In this document: piece after piece, positions 1-7,916 of the stretch
How the letters are laid out: each line of letters opens with the position of its first letter
Position numbering within the stretch: position 1 is the first letter of the stretch
Assembly: GCA_015057375.1 (NCBI GenBank)
Contig: SVEM01000008.1
Location: forward strand, 1-58,586
DNA length: 58,586 bases
Direction of reading: 5' to 3'
From: Lachnospiraceae bacterium
GTDB taxonomy: Bacteria; Bacillota; Clostridia; Lachnospirales; Lachnospiraceae
The notes under the pieces: model-generated
Told to the model about the DNA's origin: nothing
Seen by the model: the letters and a program-made list of their open reading frames with translations, nothing else
The model's database searches: none
Program-made: the position numbers and the translations under genes

Positions 1-2
1 TT

Positions 3-50
3 GCAGTTGCAGTTTCTATTCAGGAAGCTGCTGATGCAGGTAAGTTCTAA
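3..50 (+). CDS. 3' end of a GGGtGRT-family-like protein (partial)
   Basis: Only the last 15 codons are in the window; they read AVAVSIQEAADAGKF and then TAA. The same C-terminal tail recurs at 8160-8204 inside a longer stretch (HSDAQFAG, then AHVEMMGLIGAGNNPMVG) that I recognise from memory as the end of the conserved GGGtGRT family of unknown function. A rho-independent terminator follows directly, so this is a true gene end. The body of the gene lies upstream of the window. A decayed copy of this tail and its terminator sits at 5216-5322. The family name is from memory; the repeated tail is seen directly. Confidence 0.6.
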   Translation, partial: AVAVSIQEAADAGKF

Positions 51-69
51 GAAATCTATTAATTTCAAG

Positions 70-108
70 GGCTTGTTAAGTCGTGAAAAGGCTTAACAAG
101 CCTTTTTT
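70..108 (+). terminator. Rho-independent terminator of the GGGtGRT-like gene
   Basis: An 11-bp perfect stem (GGCTTGTTAAG, 70-80, with CTTAACAAGCC, 92-102) is followed by six T. Sequence from the stop codon through this hairpin is repeated nearly unchanged at 5261-5322. Confidence 0.9.
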
Positions 109-251
109 ATGGTAGTCACTCTATTGAGCCCTTACATAAAAAACTGTGAAATTCGAGACTATTTAACAATTTATTTAGTATCAAACAAAAAGCCTTCTAT
201 GATAAAATTACAAATCATAGAAGGCTTATTTTGATTTTTGTTATTCAAATA

Positions 252-731
252 TTATGAGTATACTCCGCTTGGACTGCAGTGAAGTGAAACTTGTCTATTA
301 ATTGTTTGAACAACGGTTGATCCTGAATAACGTTTTGCAGTACATGAAGCATAGGCTGTACTGCCGCTTTTACTGGCACTGCGATTGGATATTTTCCAAT
401 TACTGTTGTTTGATGCTGCAACAACCTCAGAACTATTACATGTTGCTGTTGTGCCATTGTATGTAAAATTTCCTTTAACCTTTACATACCACAATAATTC
501 GTTGTTGCTGTCATAGTAATTTGAAGTTTTTGTTTTGTTCTCAGTAATTGTTAATTCGCGTGAATTCAAAGTGTAATCATCACAAGATTCAATAATGGTT
601 ACAAGATAGCTGCCATCTTCAAAGTATGTTATAGTAGAATTATCATTAGCATATGTAACATTGTGTGTTGAAAAAATAGATAGACACATTAATGAACATA
701 TTAATAAAACGCTCGTTATTTTAGTTTTCAT
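252..731 (-). CDS. Small secreted protein of unknown function (possibly DUF6147-like)
   Basis: The 159-residue protein starts MKTKITSVLLICSLMCLSIF, a short basic N-region and hydrophobic core typical of a Sec signal peptide, with cleavage probably near residues 25-29 (TYA-ND). The mature part is Ser/Thr/Asn/Tyr-rich, has four cysteines (two of them near TSNYY and the C-terminal HCSPSG) and no catalytic motif that I recognise. The start has a strong RBS (AAGGAGGG). It is the last gene of a minus-strand set with a PadR regulator and a DUF6120-like membrane protein. Such trios occur in Lachnospiraceae, but the DUF6147 label is only a weak recollection. Function is unknown. Confidence 0.7.
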   Translation of the reverse strand: MKTKITSVLLICSLMCLSIFSTHNVTYANDNSTITYFEDGSYLVTIIESCDDYTLNSRELTITENKTKTSNYYDSNNELLWYVKVKGNFTYNGTTATCNSSEVVAASNNSNWKISNRSASKSGSTAYASCTAKRYSGSTVVQTINRQVSLHCSPSGVYS

Positions 732-743
732 AGAAAACCCTCC

Positions 744-1118
744 TTATTCTATAATTATTATTTCTCTATTAATATATGCTTGTTTCCCTTCGTAGTATGA
801 CATTATATCTAAACATGATTTGACAGTAAAAGCCGATATAGCAAGAATTAGTATGATAAAAACAACTCCTCTTACAATTTTTGTCGTATGTAATCTTTTG
901 AGTAAATATTCTGTATCAACATTTGTATAATAGTCATTAAGTAGCTCTGTAGGAGAACCGAGTATATCTTCCAGAGTGCTATAAGTGATATTTTCATCTG
1001 TTGCTTCGAGTTCAATAATACGGGACTTTATATTCTTTAACAAATCTCGTTCGTATTTGCCCTTTGATGGAATAAGTGTCTTAATATCACTATAATATCT
1101 TTTGGATGCCTTAGTCAT
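744..1118 (-). CDS. DUF6120-like single-pass membrane protein
   Basis: This is a 124-residue protein with a soluble N-terminal part rich in charged residues and one membrane segment at about residues 83-105 (VVFIILILAISAF). The start MTKASKRYY at 1118 was chosen over an upstream ATG at 1151 because GAAAGGGGTGA lies at the right distance. It overlaps the end of the PadR gene by 8 bases, which indicates translational coupling. The N-terminal half (KSRIIELEA, LEDILGSPTELLNDYY) resembles the small membrane proteins encoded next to PadR repressors, such as DUF1700/HAAS-type proteins and DUF6120. It may sense or relay a membrane signal. Family assignment is from memory and moderate. Confidence 0.7.
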   Translation of the reverse strand: MTKASKRYYSDIKTLIPSKGKYERDLLKNIKSRIIELEATDENITYSTLEDILGSPTELLNDYYTNVDTEYLLKRLHTTKIVRGVVFIILILAISAFTVKSCLDIMSYYEGKQAYINREIIIIE

Positions 1119-1479
1119 TACATGCGTCACCCCTTTCGCTTGAAAAGTCATGATTTAATATCATATTAATGCTGTTTATAGTACTGTAATATTCTTCTAA
1201 CAGATGTTCCAGATACTGTTCACCCTTAGGTTCGAGATGATAATAAACCCTGATAAGTCTTTTTCCCACCTGCTTTTTGTAATCCGACACATATTCATTG
1301 TCAATAAGTCGGTAAAAGGCAGGATATAAAGAACCCTCCGGAAAAGAGATATCATCATCTGATAATTGTCTTATTAGCTGCGATAGCTGGTAAGCATAAC
1401 AATCACCATGATGCTTTAATATAAAGAGTATTAACATTTCACATGAACCTGTTTTGAAGCTATTGCGTGATGATGCCAT
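1111..1479 (-). CDS. PadR family transcriptional regulator
   Basis: The 122-residue protein has the PadR winged-helix pattern: LILFILKHHGDCYAYQLSQL, then the wing FPEGSLYPAFYRLIDNEYVS and RVYYHLEPKGEQYL, with a short C-terminal dimerisation helix. The start at 1479 is set by the RBS GAAAGGGTGAG; the frame stays open 16 codons further up with no RBS. PadR proteins usually repress their own operon and are relieved by envelope or small-molecule signals. A near-perfect 19-bp palindrome overlaps its own promoter just upstream. It is the first gene of the operon with the DUF6120-like and secreted proteins. Confidence 0.9.
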   Translation of the reverse strand: MASSRNSFKTGSCEMLILFILKHHGDCYAYQLSQLIRQLSDDDISFPEGSLYPAFYRLIDNEYVSDYKKQVGKRLIRVYYHLEPKGEQYLEHLLEEYYSTINSINMILNHDFSSERGDACND

Positions 1480-1495
1480 TTTTCTCACCCTTTCG

Positions 1496-1534
1496 TGATA
1501 TATAATATATATCATGATTGCATGCAAAAGTAAA
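1496..1534 (-). promoter_or_regulatory. Promoter and probable PadR operator
   Basis: On the minus strand TTTACT (1534-1529) is 17 nt from TATATA (1511-1506). The -10 lies inside the 19-bp palindrome TGATATATAATATATATCA (1496-1514), symmetric apart from its central base. A repressor bound there would block initiation, which fits PadR autoregulation. Binding is inferred. Confidence 0.5.
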
Positions 1535-1763
1535 CACCTAGATAAAATAAATTGTTATTGACAAAGTATATTAAAACGATTATAGTAAAGATAAATAAAA
1601 TCAAAATATTTACTTAAAAGCAATTATAAAAATATAAAAAAGAAACTCTTATGTAACTGATAATTATTAATTGTAATTTGAGAAAGGCGTGATGGAGATG
1701 TACACGAATATGTAAAAGGGAGAATATAAGTAAAGCAGGTTGCGTAAGGGACTTATATTTTAA

Positions 1764-1880
1764 TAAAGCCCCACTCAAAAAATTGGATGCTTCATAATTC
1801 TATAACTTTGAAAAAATATCTAAAGTTAAAAACCTAAAGTTATATACATTGCAAACGGATATGACTATAGAATTGTAAAG
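1764..1880 (+). pseudogene. Relic of the 3' end of an LRR protein gene
   Basis: Read in frame, this stretch gives KAPLKKLDAS, stop, FYNFEKISKV, KNLKLYTLQTDMTIEL. It aligns with the last 40 residues of the LRR protein at 3950-5074 (KTPLKKLDASKFYNLERIS and onward), with one nonsense codon and scattered substitutions. No RBS or start precedes it. It is a decayed duplicate lying between the PadR operon and the subtilase. The rest of the 1535-1925 gap is AT-rich and holds nothing I can identify besides the subtilase RBS. Confidence 0.75.
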
Positions 1881-1925
1881 CTATAAAATAATTAATAATA
1901 AAAGTTTTGAAAGGAGAAAAATAAT

Positions 1926-3872
1926 ATGATAAAATAATTCAAACAGTCTATAGCATTTATTTTATGTATTACATTGATATTATCAGGCTTATCCCCTTTA
2001 GGGACATTTCGTGCATCGACATATATTGACAATAATATTATAGTTTATGCTGCAGATGCAGAAAGTATACAAGATACTACTACCAATGATGTGGATGATT
2101 CTGATAATTGGAATTTAAAAATGATTAACGCAGATTGCATTAATGATTTGGATGTAGAGCAAACCGAAACTGCTACGGAGGGCGTGCTGAACAGCACGGC
2201 AGAATTAGATACTGTTAAAGTTGCAATAATTGATTCCGGAATAGATTTTATAGATAAAGTGAATGTATCAAAAAGGATAAATCTTATTCCGGAAGAAGAA
2301 GGTGTAAATCCTTTGTGCGATGATACAACAGGACACGGCACATTAGTTGCAGGAATAATAGCAGCACAACAAACAGCAGATAGCAATTTAATTGGAATAA
2401 CTGATAATGTTGAATTAATATCAATAAAAGTTCTTGATGAAAATAATCAGGCTCCTTTAGGAAGACTTATAGAAGCTATTAATATAGCAATTGAACATGA
2501 TGTTGATATAATAAATATCAGTATGGGGACAACAATATATTCAAGGGTTTTTGAAAATGTAATAAAAACAGCACAAGAGAATGATATACTTATAGTTGCG
2601 TCAACAGGAAATGACGGTGAAGATGGTAATGTACAATATCCTGCAGCATTTAAAGATGTAATATCTGTTGGTGCGGTGGATTCTAATGCTACTATAAGTG
2701 ATTTTACCTCTTTGGATGGAAAGGTCGACATTGTTGCTCCTGGGGAGTCAGTCAAGTCTACATATTTTTTAGATAACGAGGCAATTTCTTCCGGGTCAAG
2801 CTTTGCTGCTCCTCATATTACCGGAATAGCAAGTATACTTTGGGGTATTGATACTAGCAAATCACCGGATTTTATTAGGGAACTGATATATGCTTCAGCA
2901 AATGAAACCATCGATGGATATAAAATTGCAGATTTAGAATATGCCATTGATATATATAATGATTTTGAAGATGCTTATTATACAGGAGTGAATACAGATT
3001 CAATAGAAGAGGAATTTAATAATACAAATACAATAGAAACAACAGAACTTGATGATATTGTAATTGGTTGTTGGCATAGAAATGATCATGCCGGAGCCGT
3101 ACAAGTGACAGTAAATGATACTGATATGAATGGGAACACATATACACAAGTGGCAATAGATTTGATAAAAAGAGGCCTTAGACAAAATGATATTAGTGCT
3201 AATTTGGATAGCGACTCCAATGATGAAATGTTACATCGTTCATGGCATTCCTTGGCTTATAAGAGTACATCAGGTGCAAAAACTTATATAAACTATATTG
3301 CTGCTGCTAAATTTATGCAACAGATTATTAGTACACCAAATTGTGCTACTACAAACATTAGTGCAATACAAGGACTTCCTGCAAGTATAGTAAATGCAAT
3401 GAAAACGGAGATAAATGCATTTAGGAATACAGAAGCTAATACTGTCGCGAATAACGCAGGATATACACTTTCTGACAAAAATTTAAGGTATATATACATA
3501 GGAATAATGTTACACATCATTATGGATGCATATGCACACAGAGCATATGAACCGTCAGGCTCTTCATGGGTACATATAGATAGTCCGTATACTGATGAAC
3601 TGGGACATATCGAGTCAAGATATAATGCTGCAAAACGATTTGTAAAACGAGTGTTGGAAAATCGTGTTGATGTGAATTCTCCGATAAATACTGTCATGTT
3701 TACATATGCAGATGTAAATAATGACATAATATCCGGGTTTAAGTTGCAGAATCTGGCTGATTTTGGAATTGAAGCAGGGCTCATTAGCTCAAAAACACCA
3801 GCGAACTCAGCGAACTCGTACACAGATGGATTTATAATATATTGGGATATAAATATTACACCTTCATCATAA
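1926..3872 (+). CDS. Subtilisin-like serine protease with C-terminal HxxxD/H domain; stop at codon 4
   Basis: The RBS AAAGGAGAAAA precedes ATG at 1926, but the frame reads MIK, TAA (1935-1937), then FKQSIAFILCITLILSG, plainly the rest of a signal peptide. The open part begins at codon 5; an internal TTG at 1974 lacks an RBS. Counting from 1974, the peptidase S8 triad is intact: D87 (VAIIDSGID), H121 (GHGTLVAG), S276 (GSSFAAP), with oxyanion N213. After about residue 300 there is a second domain with HRNDHAG, LHRSWHS and GIMLHIIMDAYAHRAY, a pattern reminiscent of zinc-dependent phospholipase C-like proteins. A surface or secreted protease is inferred. The stop probably prevents normal export unless it is suppressed, bypassed or a sequence error. 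Confidence 0.8.
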
Positions 3873-3949
3873 AATAATTAAAAACGTAAAAACATAATTT
3901 GTCTTCAATAAATAGTCATTATATGAATAAAAAAAGGAGCTGACTTCTC

Positions 3950-5074
3950 ATGAAAAAAACATATTTTTTATCAATAGCGCTAATTGCATTTGCTCTTATA
4001 TTTATTTCGAATCCTGCAATGGCAAATGCAAAAAACACAGGTATAAAAATCGACAAGAGTAACTTCCCTAACAGAAGCATTCGTCATTATGTTAAGGATG
4101 CTGACAAAAATGGCGATGGTATATTACAGGAGAAAGAAAATCGCGAATTGAAACAAGTTGGAATTACTTGTCCGAACGATTGGAAACCTTACAAAAAAGT
4201 AGACTTAAAAGGATTATCACTTCTGAAACATGTTGAGTCATTTTATTTTGGTCTAGATAAAGAAGATTCAGAAAAAGTTGTAAACTTTAACGAACTTTAT
4301 AAACTTAAAAAACTAAAAAGATTAACTCTTTCCTGTGCTAAATTAAATATTGAGACTATCGATATTAGTAAATTTCCAAATTTAGAATTTCTTTGTTTAG
4401 GAAGCTTGAATGAACTTAGAAATATCACTTTTGGAGGTAATGACAATCTTAAAGAAGTAGAAATAAGGTATACAAAAAACTTAAAAAAACTTGATTTTTC
4501 TAAGCTAACAAATTTACGAAAATTGACAATGGAGGATGTTGCAGCTGAAGATATAAAATTCGATAAGAATAATAGGACAATTAGAAGATTGTCTATATTT
4601 ACTTTTTATAAAAGAAATACTCATTATAGTGAACTTGATTTGTCAAAGCTAAAAAAGTTAAAAAAACTTTATCTCCAAGATTGTAATAAAATAACTTCAT
4701 TAGACTTGTCCGGAAACACAAATTTGGAAGAATTAATACTTGATGGCGCCGACAAAATACAAAAGATAGACTTTACCCATAATAACAAGCTTAAAATATT
4801 ATGTCTGGCTAAAACAGGCATACATAATAGTAATATTGCGATTCCGGATGACAATTGCTTAGAGTCTGTCAAGATTTTTGAGAGTAAAAATATAACAGAA
4901 TTCGATACAGATGTATTAAAAGCAGACTTAATAACGGATTTATATTTTGACAAAACTCCACTTAAAAAACTAGATGCTTCAAAATTCTATAACCTGGAAA
5001 GAATATCTACAGCTAAAAAAACTAAAGTTATATACCCTGCAGACGGTCATGATTATAAAATTGTAAATCCATAA
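3950..5074 (+). CDS. Secreted EF-hand and leucine-rich-repeat protein
   Basis: The 374-residue protein has a signal peptide (MKKTYFLSIALIAFALIFI, cleavage near ANA-KN). A canonical EF-hand loop follows at about residues 50-62 (DADKNGDGILQE, with ligands at positions 1, 3, 5, 7 and 12). From about residue 85 to the end there are irregular leucine-rich repeats of the form LxxLxxLxLxxC/N (LKKLKKLYLQDCNKITSL, TNLEELILDGADKI). There is no LPxTG motif or sortase tail, so it is released or held non-covalently. The RBS AAAAGGAGCTGAC is strong. LRR proteins of gut Clostridia often bind host or polymer ligands, but that role is inferred. A decayed duplicate of its 3' end lies at 1764-1880. Confidence 0.85.
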   Translation: MKKTYFLSIALIAFALIFISNPAMANAKNTGIKIDKSNFPNRSIRHYVKDADKNGDGILQEKENRELKQVGITCPNDWKPYKKVDLKGLSLLKHVESFYFGLDKEDSEKVVNFNELYKLKKLKRLTLSCAKLNIETIDISKFPNLEFLCLGSLNELRNITFGGNDNLKEVEIRYTKNLKKLDFSKLTNLRKLTMEDVAAEDIKFDKNNRTIRRLSIFTFYKRNTHYSELDLSKLKKLKKLYLQDCNKITSLDLSGNTNLEELILDGADKIQKIDFTHNNKLKILCLAKTGIHNSNIAIPDDNCLESVKIFESKNITEFDTDVLKADLITDLYFDKTPLKKLDASKFYNLERISTAKKTKVIYPADGHDYKIVNP

Positions 5075-5215
5075 AACGGTTTTCATAGAGGTATGCCTAT
5101 ACAAGAAAAATTAGCATACAAGATTTATTATCAAAGAATAGGCTACAAGTTTGTGTTGTAAGGTGTGAGTTATACACAAGTGATACGCATTTTAAGTAAA
5201 AATACCGTAAATTCG

Positions 5216-5263
5216 TTGGTTGTAGTTAGTATTGAAGAAGCAGCTATAGCCGGTAAGTTCTAG
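5216..5263 (+). pseudogene. Decayed copy of the GGGtGRT-like 3' end
   Basis: The frame reads LVVVSIEEAAIAGKF and then TAG, against VAVSIQEAADAGKF at the window start and at 8160-8204. No start codon, RBS or upstream homology is visible before about 5205. Sequence after the stop is almost identical to 49-108, including the terminator. This is a truncated duplicate, not a functional gene. The 140 bases between the LRR gene and this relic hold nothing recognisable. Confidence 0.7.
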
Positions 5264-5281
5264 GAAATCTATTAATTTCAA

Positions 5282-5322
5282 GGGCTTGTTAAGTTGTAAA
5301 AAGGCTAGACAAGCCCTTTTTT
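5282..5322 (+). terminator. Duplicated terminator
   Basis: Stem GGGCTTGT (5282-5289) pairs with ACAAGCCC (5309-5316) and is followed by six T. It is a slightly degraded copy of the hairpin at 70-108. It could also stop transcripts from the LRR gene. Confidence 0.75.
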
Positions 5323-5334
5323 GTGTAGGATATA

Positions 5335-5769
5335 TCATCCCTGTCCCTGTTTCTCTTTAATTATTTTATTAATTTTTGCTGTATTTCTTTTAGTTAATAT
5401 GCAAATTATAATCCATATTGCAATATAACCAACAACAAAAATAACTGTAAAAACCACGATAGGAACAAATCCCGCCTGCAGCCAGTCGTTAAGCAGATAA
5501 GTAGCCAGATAGCTGATGTATAAAACTGTGCCGTGAATTAAAATTGCTATCATCAGAGGTAATCTTTCAATCTGATAGATAATGTTCATGCCGCCTACGA
5601 TAAAAGCCAGAGCGGTTAAAGTAAAAATTCCCATGCAGACCTGATCTACTGTAAGTGTCTCTATTACACCGTTATGTTTTAAAATAAGATATATGACCGC
5701 TAAAACGAGTGGCCCGAACCCACATGCAACCAATCCACGGTTGATAAATTCTAAAATAATTTTTTTCAT
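5335..5769 (-). CDS. DUF3021 family membrane protein
   Basis: The 144-residue protein has four hydrophobic segments (GLVACGFGPLVLAVIYLIL, GIFTLTALAFIVGG, PLMIAILIHGTVLYISYLA, VPIVVFTVIFVVGYIAIW) and a Lys-rich cytoplasmic tail. DUF3021 proteins are typically encoded right after a LytTR regulator, and some such pairs (HdrRM and BrsRM in streptococci) act as regulator plus membrane inhibitor. Here its ATG overlaps the LytTR gene by four bases (ATGA), so translation is coupled. It is the last gene of the ABC/LytTR operon. A role as membrane inhibitor or sensor of the LytTR protein is inferred. Confidence 0.85.
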   Translation of the reverse strand: MKKIILEFINRGLVACGFGPLVLAVIYLILKHNGVIETLTVDQVCMGIFTLTALAFIVGGMNIIYQIERLPLMIAILIHGTVLYISYLATYLLNDWLQAGFVPIVVFTVIFVVGYIAIWIIICILTKRNTAKINKIIKEKQGQG

Positions 5770-6209
5770 ATTCCTTCGTACCTCCTTTTGATTTCTGCGA
5801 AGCAGCGTCTGGAAACATACTCCCGATACCCACATTTGAACAAAGCATCTATACCGCCGCTGAATGCCGCATCGAAGCGCATAATACAATGCTCATTTGC
5901 GAGGGATGATTTGTTGATTCGTATAAAATAAGAAGGCAATATGGCCTCTAAGTCGCGAAGTCTTTCTTGAAGGCGATATTGGTTATTGCCGGTGTCAATG
6001 GCAATTACTTTTCTGTCAATAATGGTAATACATTCTATTTCGTGAAAATCCAGTTTTCTGATTTCATCATTCCGATAGCCCATAATGTATTTTGTGCCGG
6101 AAAAACTGCATACAAGATTTTCTATTTGTTGCGTCAGAGAAGAGGGAGCATGAACAATTGCAATTATCTCTTCTTCAGCATTTTTGTCGATAATGAGTTT
6201 ATATTTCAT
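5766..6209 (-). CDS. LytTR-family DNA-binding regulator
   Basis: The 147-residue protein lacks a receiver domain. After a short N-terminal alpha/beta part (about residues 1-45), the LytTR domain follows: IRKLDFHEIECITIIDRKVIAI, the RLRDLEAILP helix, and FIRINKSSLANEHCIMRF. The C-terminal CGYREYVSRR is the usual end of the fold. LytTR domains bind pairs of direct repeats spaced two helical turns apart. Such a pair is found upstream of the operon at 7751-7783. The gene lies 12 bases after the ABC permease and overlaps the DUF3021 gene, matching the LytTR regulatory system layout. Confidence 0.9.
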   Translation of the reverse strand: MKYKLIIDKNAEEEIIAIVHAPSSLTQQIENLVCSFSGTKYIMGYRNDEIRKLDFHEIECITIIDRKVIAIDTGNNQYRLQERLRDLEAILPSYFIRINKSSLANEHCIMRFDAAFSGGIDALFKCGYREYVSRRCFAEIKRRYEGI

Positions 6210-6221
6210 TGTCTCAAGTCC

Positions 6222-6947
6222 TTATTGTTTTTTTATTTGACCAAGGAAACACAGCACAGCAATCACAGTTGTAAATACACTGTATAAAACAATCGGCAGA
6301 AGATGTGAAGCTGCAGCCTCAAAATTTCCATTGCATAAAGCTCTTTCCATTTCCACTGCGTGAACAAATGGCAGTAGGTTGGCTATTTTCTTGAAAAATC
6401 CTCCCACAAGGTCAAGATCAAACCACACTCCTGAAAGCCATGCGGAAAGATTGGTGAGCAGTGCACCGCAAATGCCGCCAACCTGTTTGACACTGAAAAT
6501 ACTGCCGCATAAAATTCCTAACGCGATATTGAAAATGGCCATAGGGATTATTCCTATAATAGCATAAATAATATTTATTCCAATAGTCATTCCCATAGGA
6601 ATTGCAAACAGATAACAGATAATTGTTTGTCCGAGAGCAATTGGCACAATCGGGAGCATATATCCAAGGATAAAATCAAGACCGGTAAGTGGCGTTGTGT
6701 ATAACCTCTGCAGGAATGCACTTTCGCGATCTTTGGAAACAAGAGTTGCTGAAAATAAGGTTATAAATGACAGGCCGAATATAGTAATTCCGGGAGTCAA
6801 GGTGTTGATTTCAAAAAGGCTTACCGGAATATTTGCCTGTATGGCACTGAGAAGTAATAGCAAGATTAATGGAAATCCCAGACCAAAAGCAAGATTGAGT
6901 GGATCGCGTAATATTTCTTTTATACATCTTTTTGCAAATGGCTTCAT
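6222..6947 (-). CDS. ABC-2 type transporter permease
   Basis: This 241-residue protein has about six membrane segments: LAFGLGFPLILLLLL, ITIFGLSFITLFSATLV, MLPIVPIALGQTIICYLFAI, INIIYAIIGIIPMAIFNIAL, GGICGALLTNLSAWLSGVW, IVLYSVFTTVIAVLCFLG. The ESAFLQRLYTTP stretch after the second segment is typical of the ABC-2/DrrB-type permeases that export drugs or lipids. It starts one base after the ATPase stop. With the ATPase it should form an exporter whose substrate cannot be read from sequence; an antimicrobial or envelope stress substrate is plausible because a LytTR/DUF3021 pair is co-transcribed. Confidence 0.88.
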   Translation of the reverse strand: MKPFAKRCIKEILRDPLNLAFGLGFPLILLLLLSAIQANIPVSLFEINTLTPGITIFGLSFITLFSATLVSKDRESAFLQRLYTTPLTGLDFILGYMLPIVPIALGQTIICYLFAIPMGMTIGINIIYAIIGIIPMAIFNIALGILCGSIFSVKQVGGICGALLTNLSAWLSGVWFDLDLVGGFFKKIANLLPFVHAVEMERALCNGNFEAAASHLLPIVLYSVFTTVIAVLCFLGQIKKQ

Positions 6948-6948
6948 T

Positions 6949-7677
6949 TTACAGAGTCGCCTCCTTTACAATAGAAACAAATGCTGTTTCAAAATCGTCG
7001 GTTCCGGCTTTTTCTTTCAATTCTTCTGCAGTTCCTACCGCAAGAAGCAGGCCGTTTTTCATAATGCCAATACGATCAGAAAGCTTTTCTGCTTCTTCCA
7101 TGTAATGTGTCGTCAGGATGATAGTCGCATTGCCTTTCAAAGAGCGAATTATATTCCAAAGCTCATGCTTTGCAATGACATCCAAGCCGAGAGTCGGTTC
7201 GTCTAAAAATAATATTTGAGGCTCGCTAATCAGTGCCATTGCGATGCTTACTCGGCGCTTAAAGCCTCCGGATAATTTGCCGGCTTTTTTTTGCAAAACC
7301 GCCTCCAGATCAAATTGCATGGAGAGTTCGTTAATTTTTTGCATAGTTTTTTGTTTGGAAAAACCATGGATGCCGCAAATAAGCTCTAGATTTTCTTTTG
7401 CAGAAAGATTAGGTGCGACAGCGGTTTCCTGGGGAGATACCCCAATTAGCGGCTTTACCTGCTCGGCTTGTTTTACAATACTATATCCGCCTACTAATGC
7501 GTCGCCTTCTGATGGATTTGTCAGGCAGGTTAACATTTTTATGGTAGTTGTCTTTCCGGCACCGTTTACGCCTAACAGTGAAAATAGCTCGCCCTTCTGG
7601 ATTTCCAGGTTTAGATTATCCACAGCAGTCAGACTTTTATACCGTTTGGTAAGGTTTGTTGTTTTGATTGCATGCAT
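6949..7677 (-). CDS. ABC transporter ATP-binding protein
   Basis: The 242-residue ATPase has Walker A GVNGAGKTT (about residues 36-44), Q-loop SPQE, signature LSGGFKRR (F replaces the usual Q), Walker B ILFLDEPTLGLD and switch His in TTHYMEEAEKL. The class is the DrrA/CcmA-like single-domain group that pairs with ABC-2 permeases. It is the first gene of the four-gene operon that also encodes the permease, LytTR and DUF3021 proteins. The RBS is a moderate GAGGAAT. Confidence 0.92.
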   Translation of the reverse strand: MHAIKTTNLTKRYKSLTAVDNLNLEIQKGELFSLLGVNGAGKTTTIKMLTCLTNPSEGDALVGGYSIVKQAEQVKPLIGVSPQETAVAPNLSAKENLELICGIHGFSKQKTMQKINELSMQFDLEAVLQKKAGKLSGGFKRRVSIAMALISEPQILFLDEPTLGLDVIAKHELWNIIRSLKGNATIILTTHYMEEAEKLSDRIGIMKNGLLLAVGTAEELKEKAGTDDFETAFVSIVKEATL

Positions 7678-7750
7678 TTATATTATTCCTCATATTCATT
7701 TTATTTGTGAGCATTATCATAGCAGATAAAAATATTGAAATGTGGATTCA

Positions 7751-7783
7751 TGTCTATTCGGTCAAATTCCGTGTCTAATCGGT
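7751..7783 (-). promoter_or_regulatory. Candidate LytTR binding direct repeats
   Basis: TGTCTATTCGGT (7751-7762) and TGTCTAATCGGT (7772-7783) differ at one of 12 bases and are exactly 21 bases apart, two helical turns on one DNA face. This is the known geometry of LytTR sites. They lie about 75-105 bases upstream of the ATPase start in an otherwise non-coding gap. Binding is inferred. Confidence 0.55.
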
Positions 7784-7844
7784 TTTCACCAAAGTAGATG
7801 TAAGCATTTATCCTATTGTGTGAGGCATGGAAGAAATATTATTA

Positions 7845-7873
7845 TTGCCCGAAGACAAAAACAAATGTATAAT
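7845..7873 (+). promoter_or_regulatory. Promoter of the chimeric ORF (duplicated nitroreductase promoter)
   Basis: TTGCCC (7845-7850), a 17-base spacer, then TATAAT (7868-7873). The same arrangement precedes the intact nitroreductase (11905-11933), and ACAAATGTATAATTTT is common to both, so the promoter was duplicated with the gene start. Confidence 0.6.
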
Positions 7874-7916
7874 TTTATTATTGAGAAATATGTGTAATGG
7901 GAAGGAGCAAAACAAT

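Noticed and set aside
245-457. Second minus-strand ORF at 245-457
   Set aside because: It is a shadow of the secreted protein gene (252-731) in another frame, without RBS or plausible composition.
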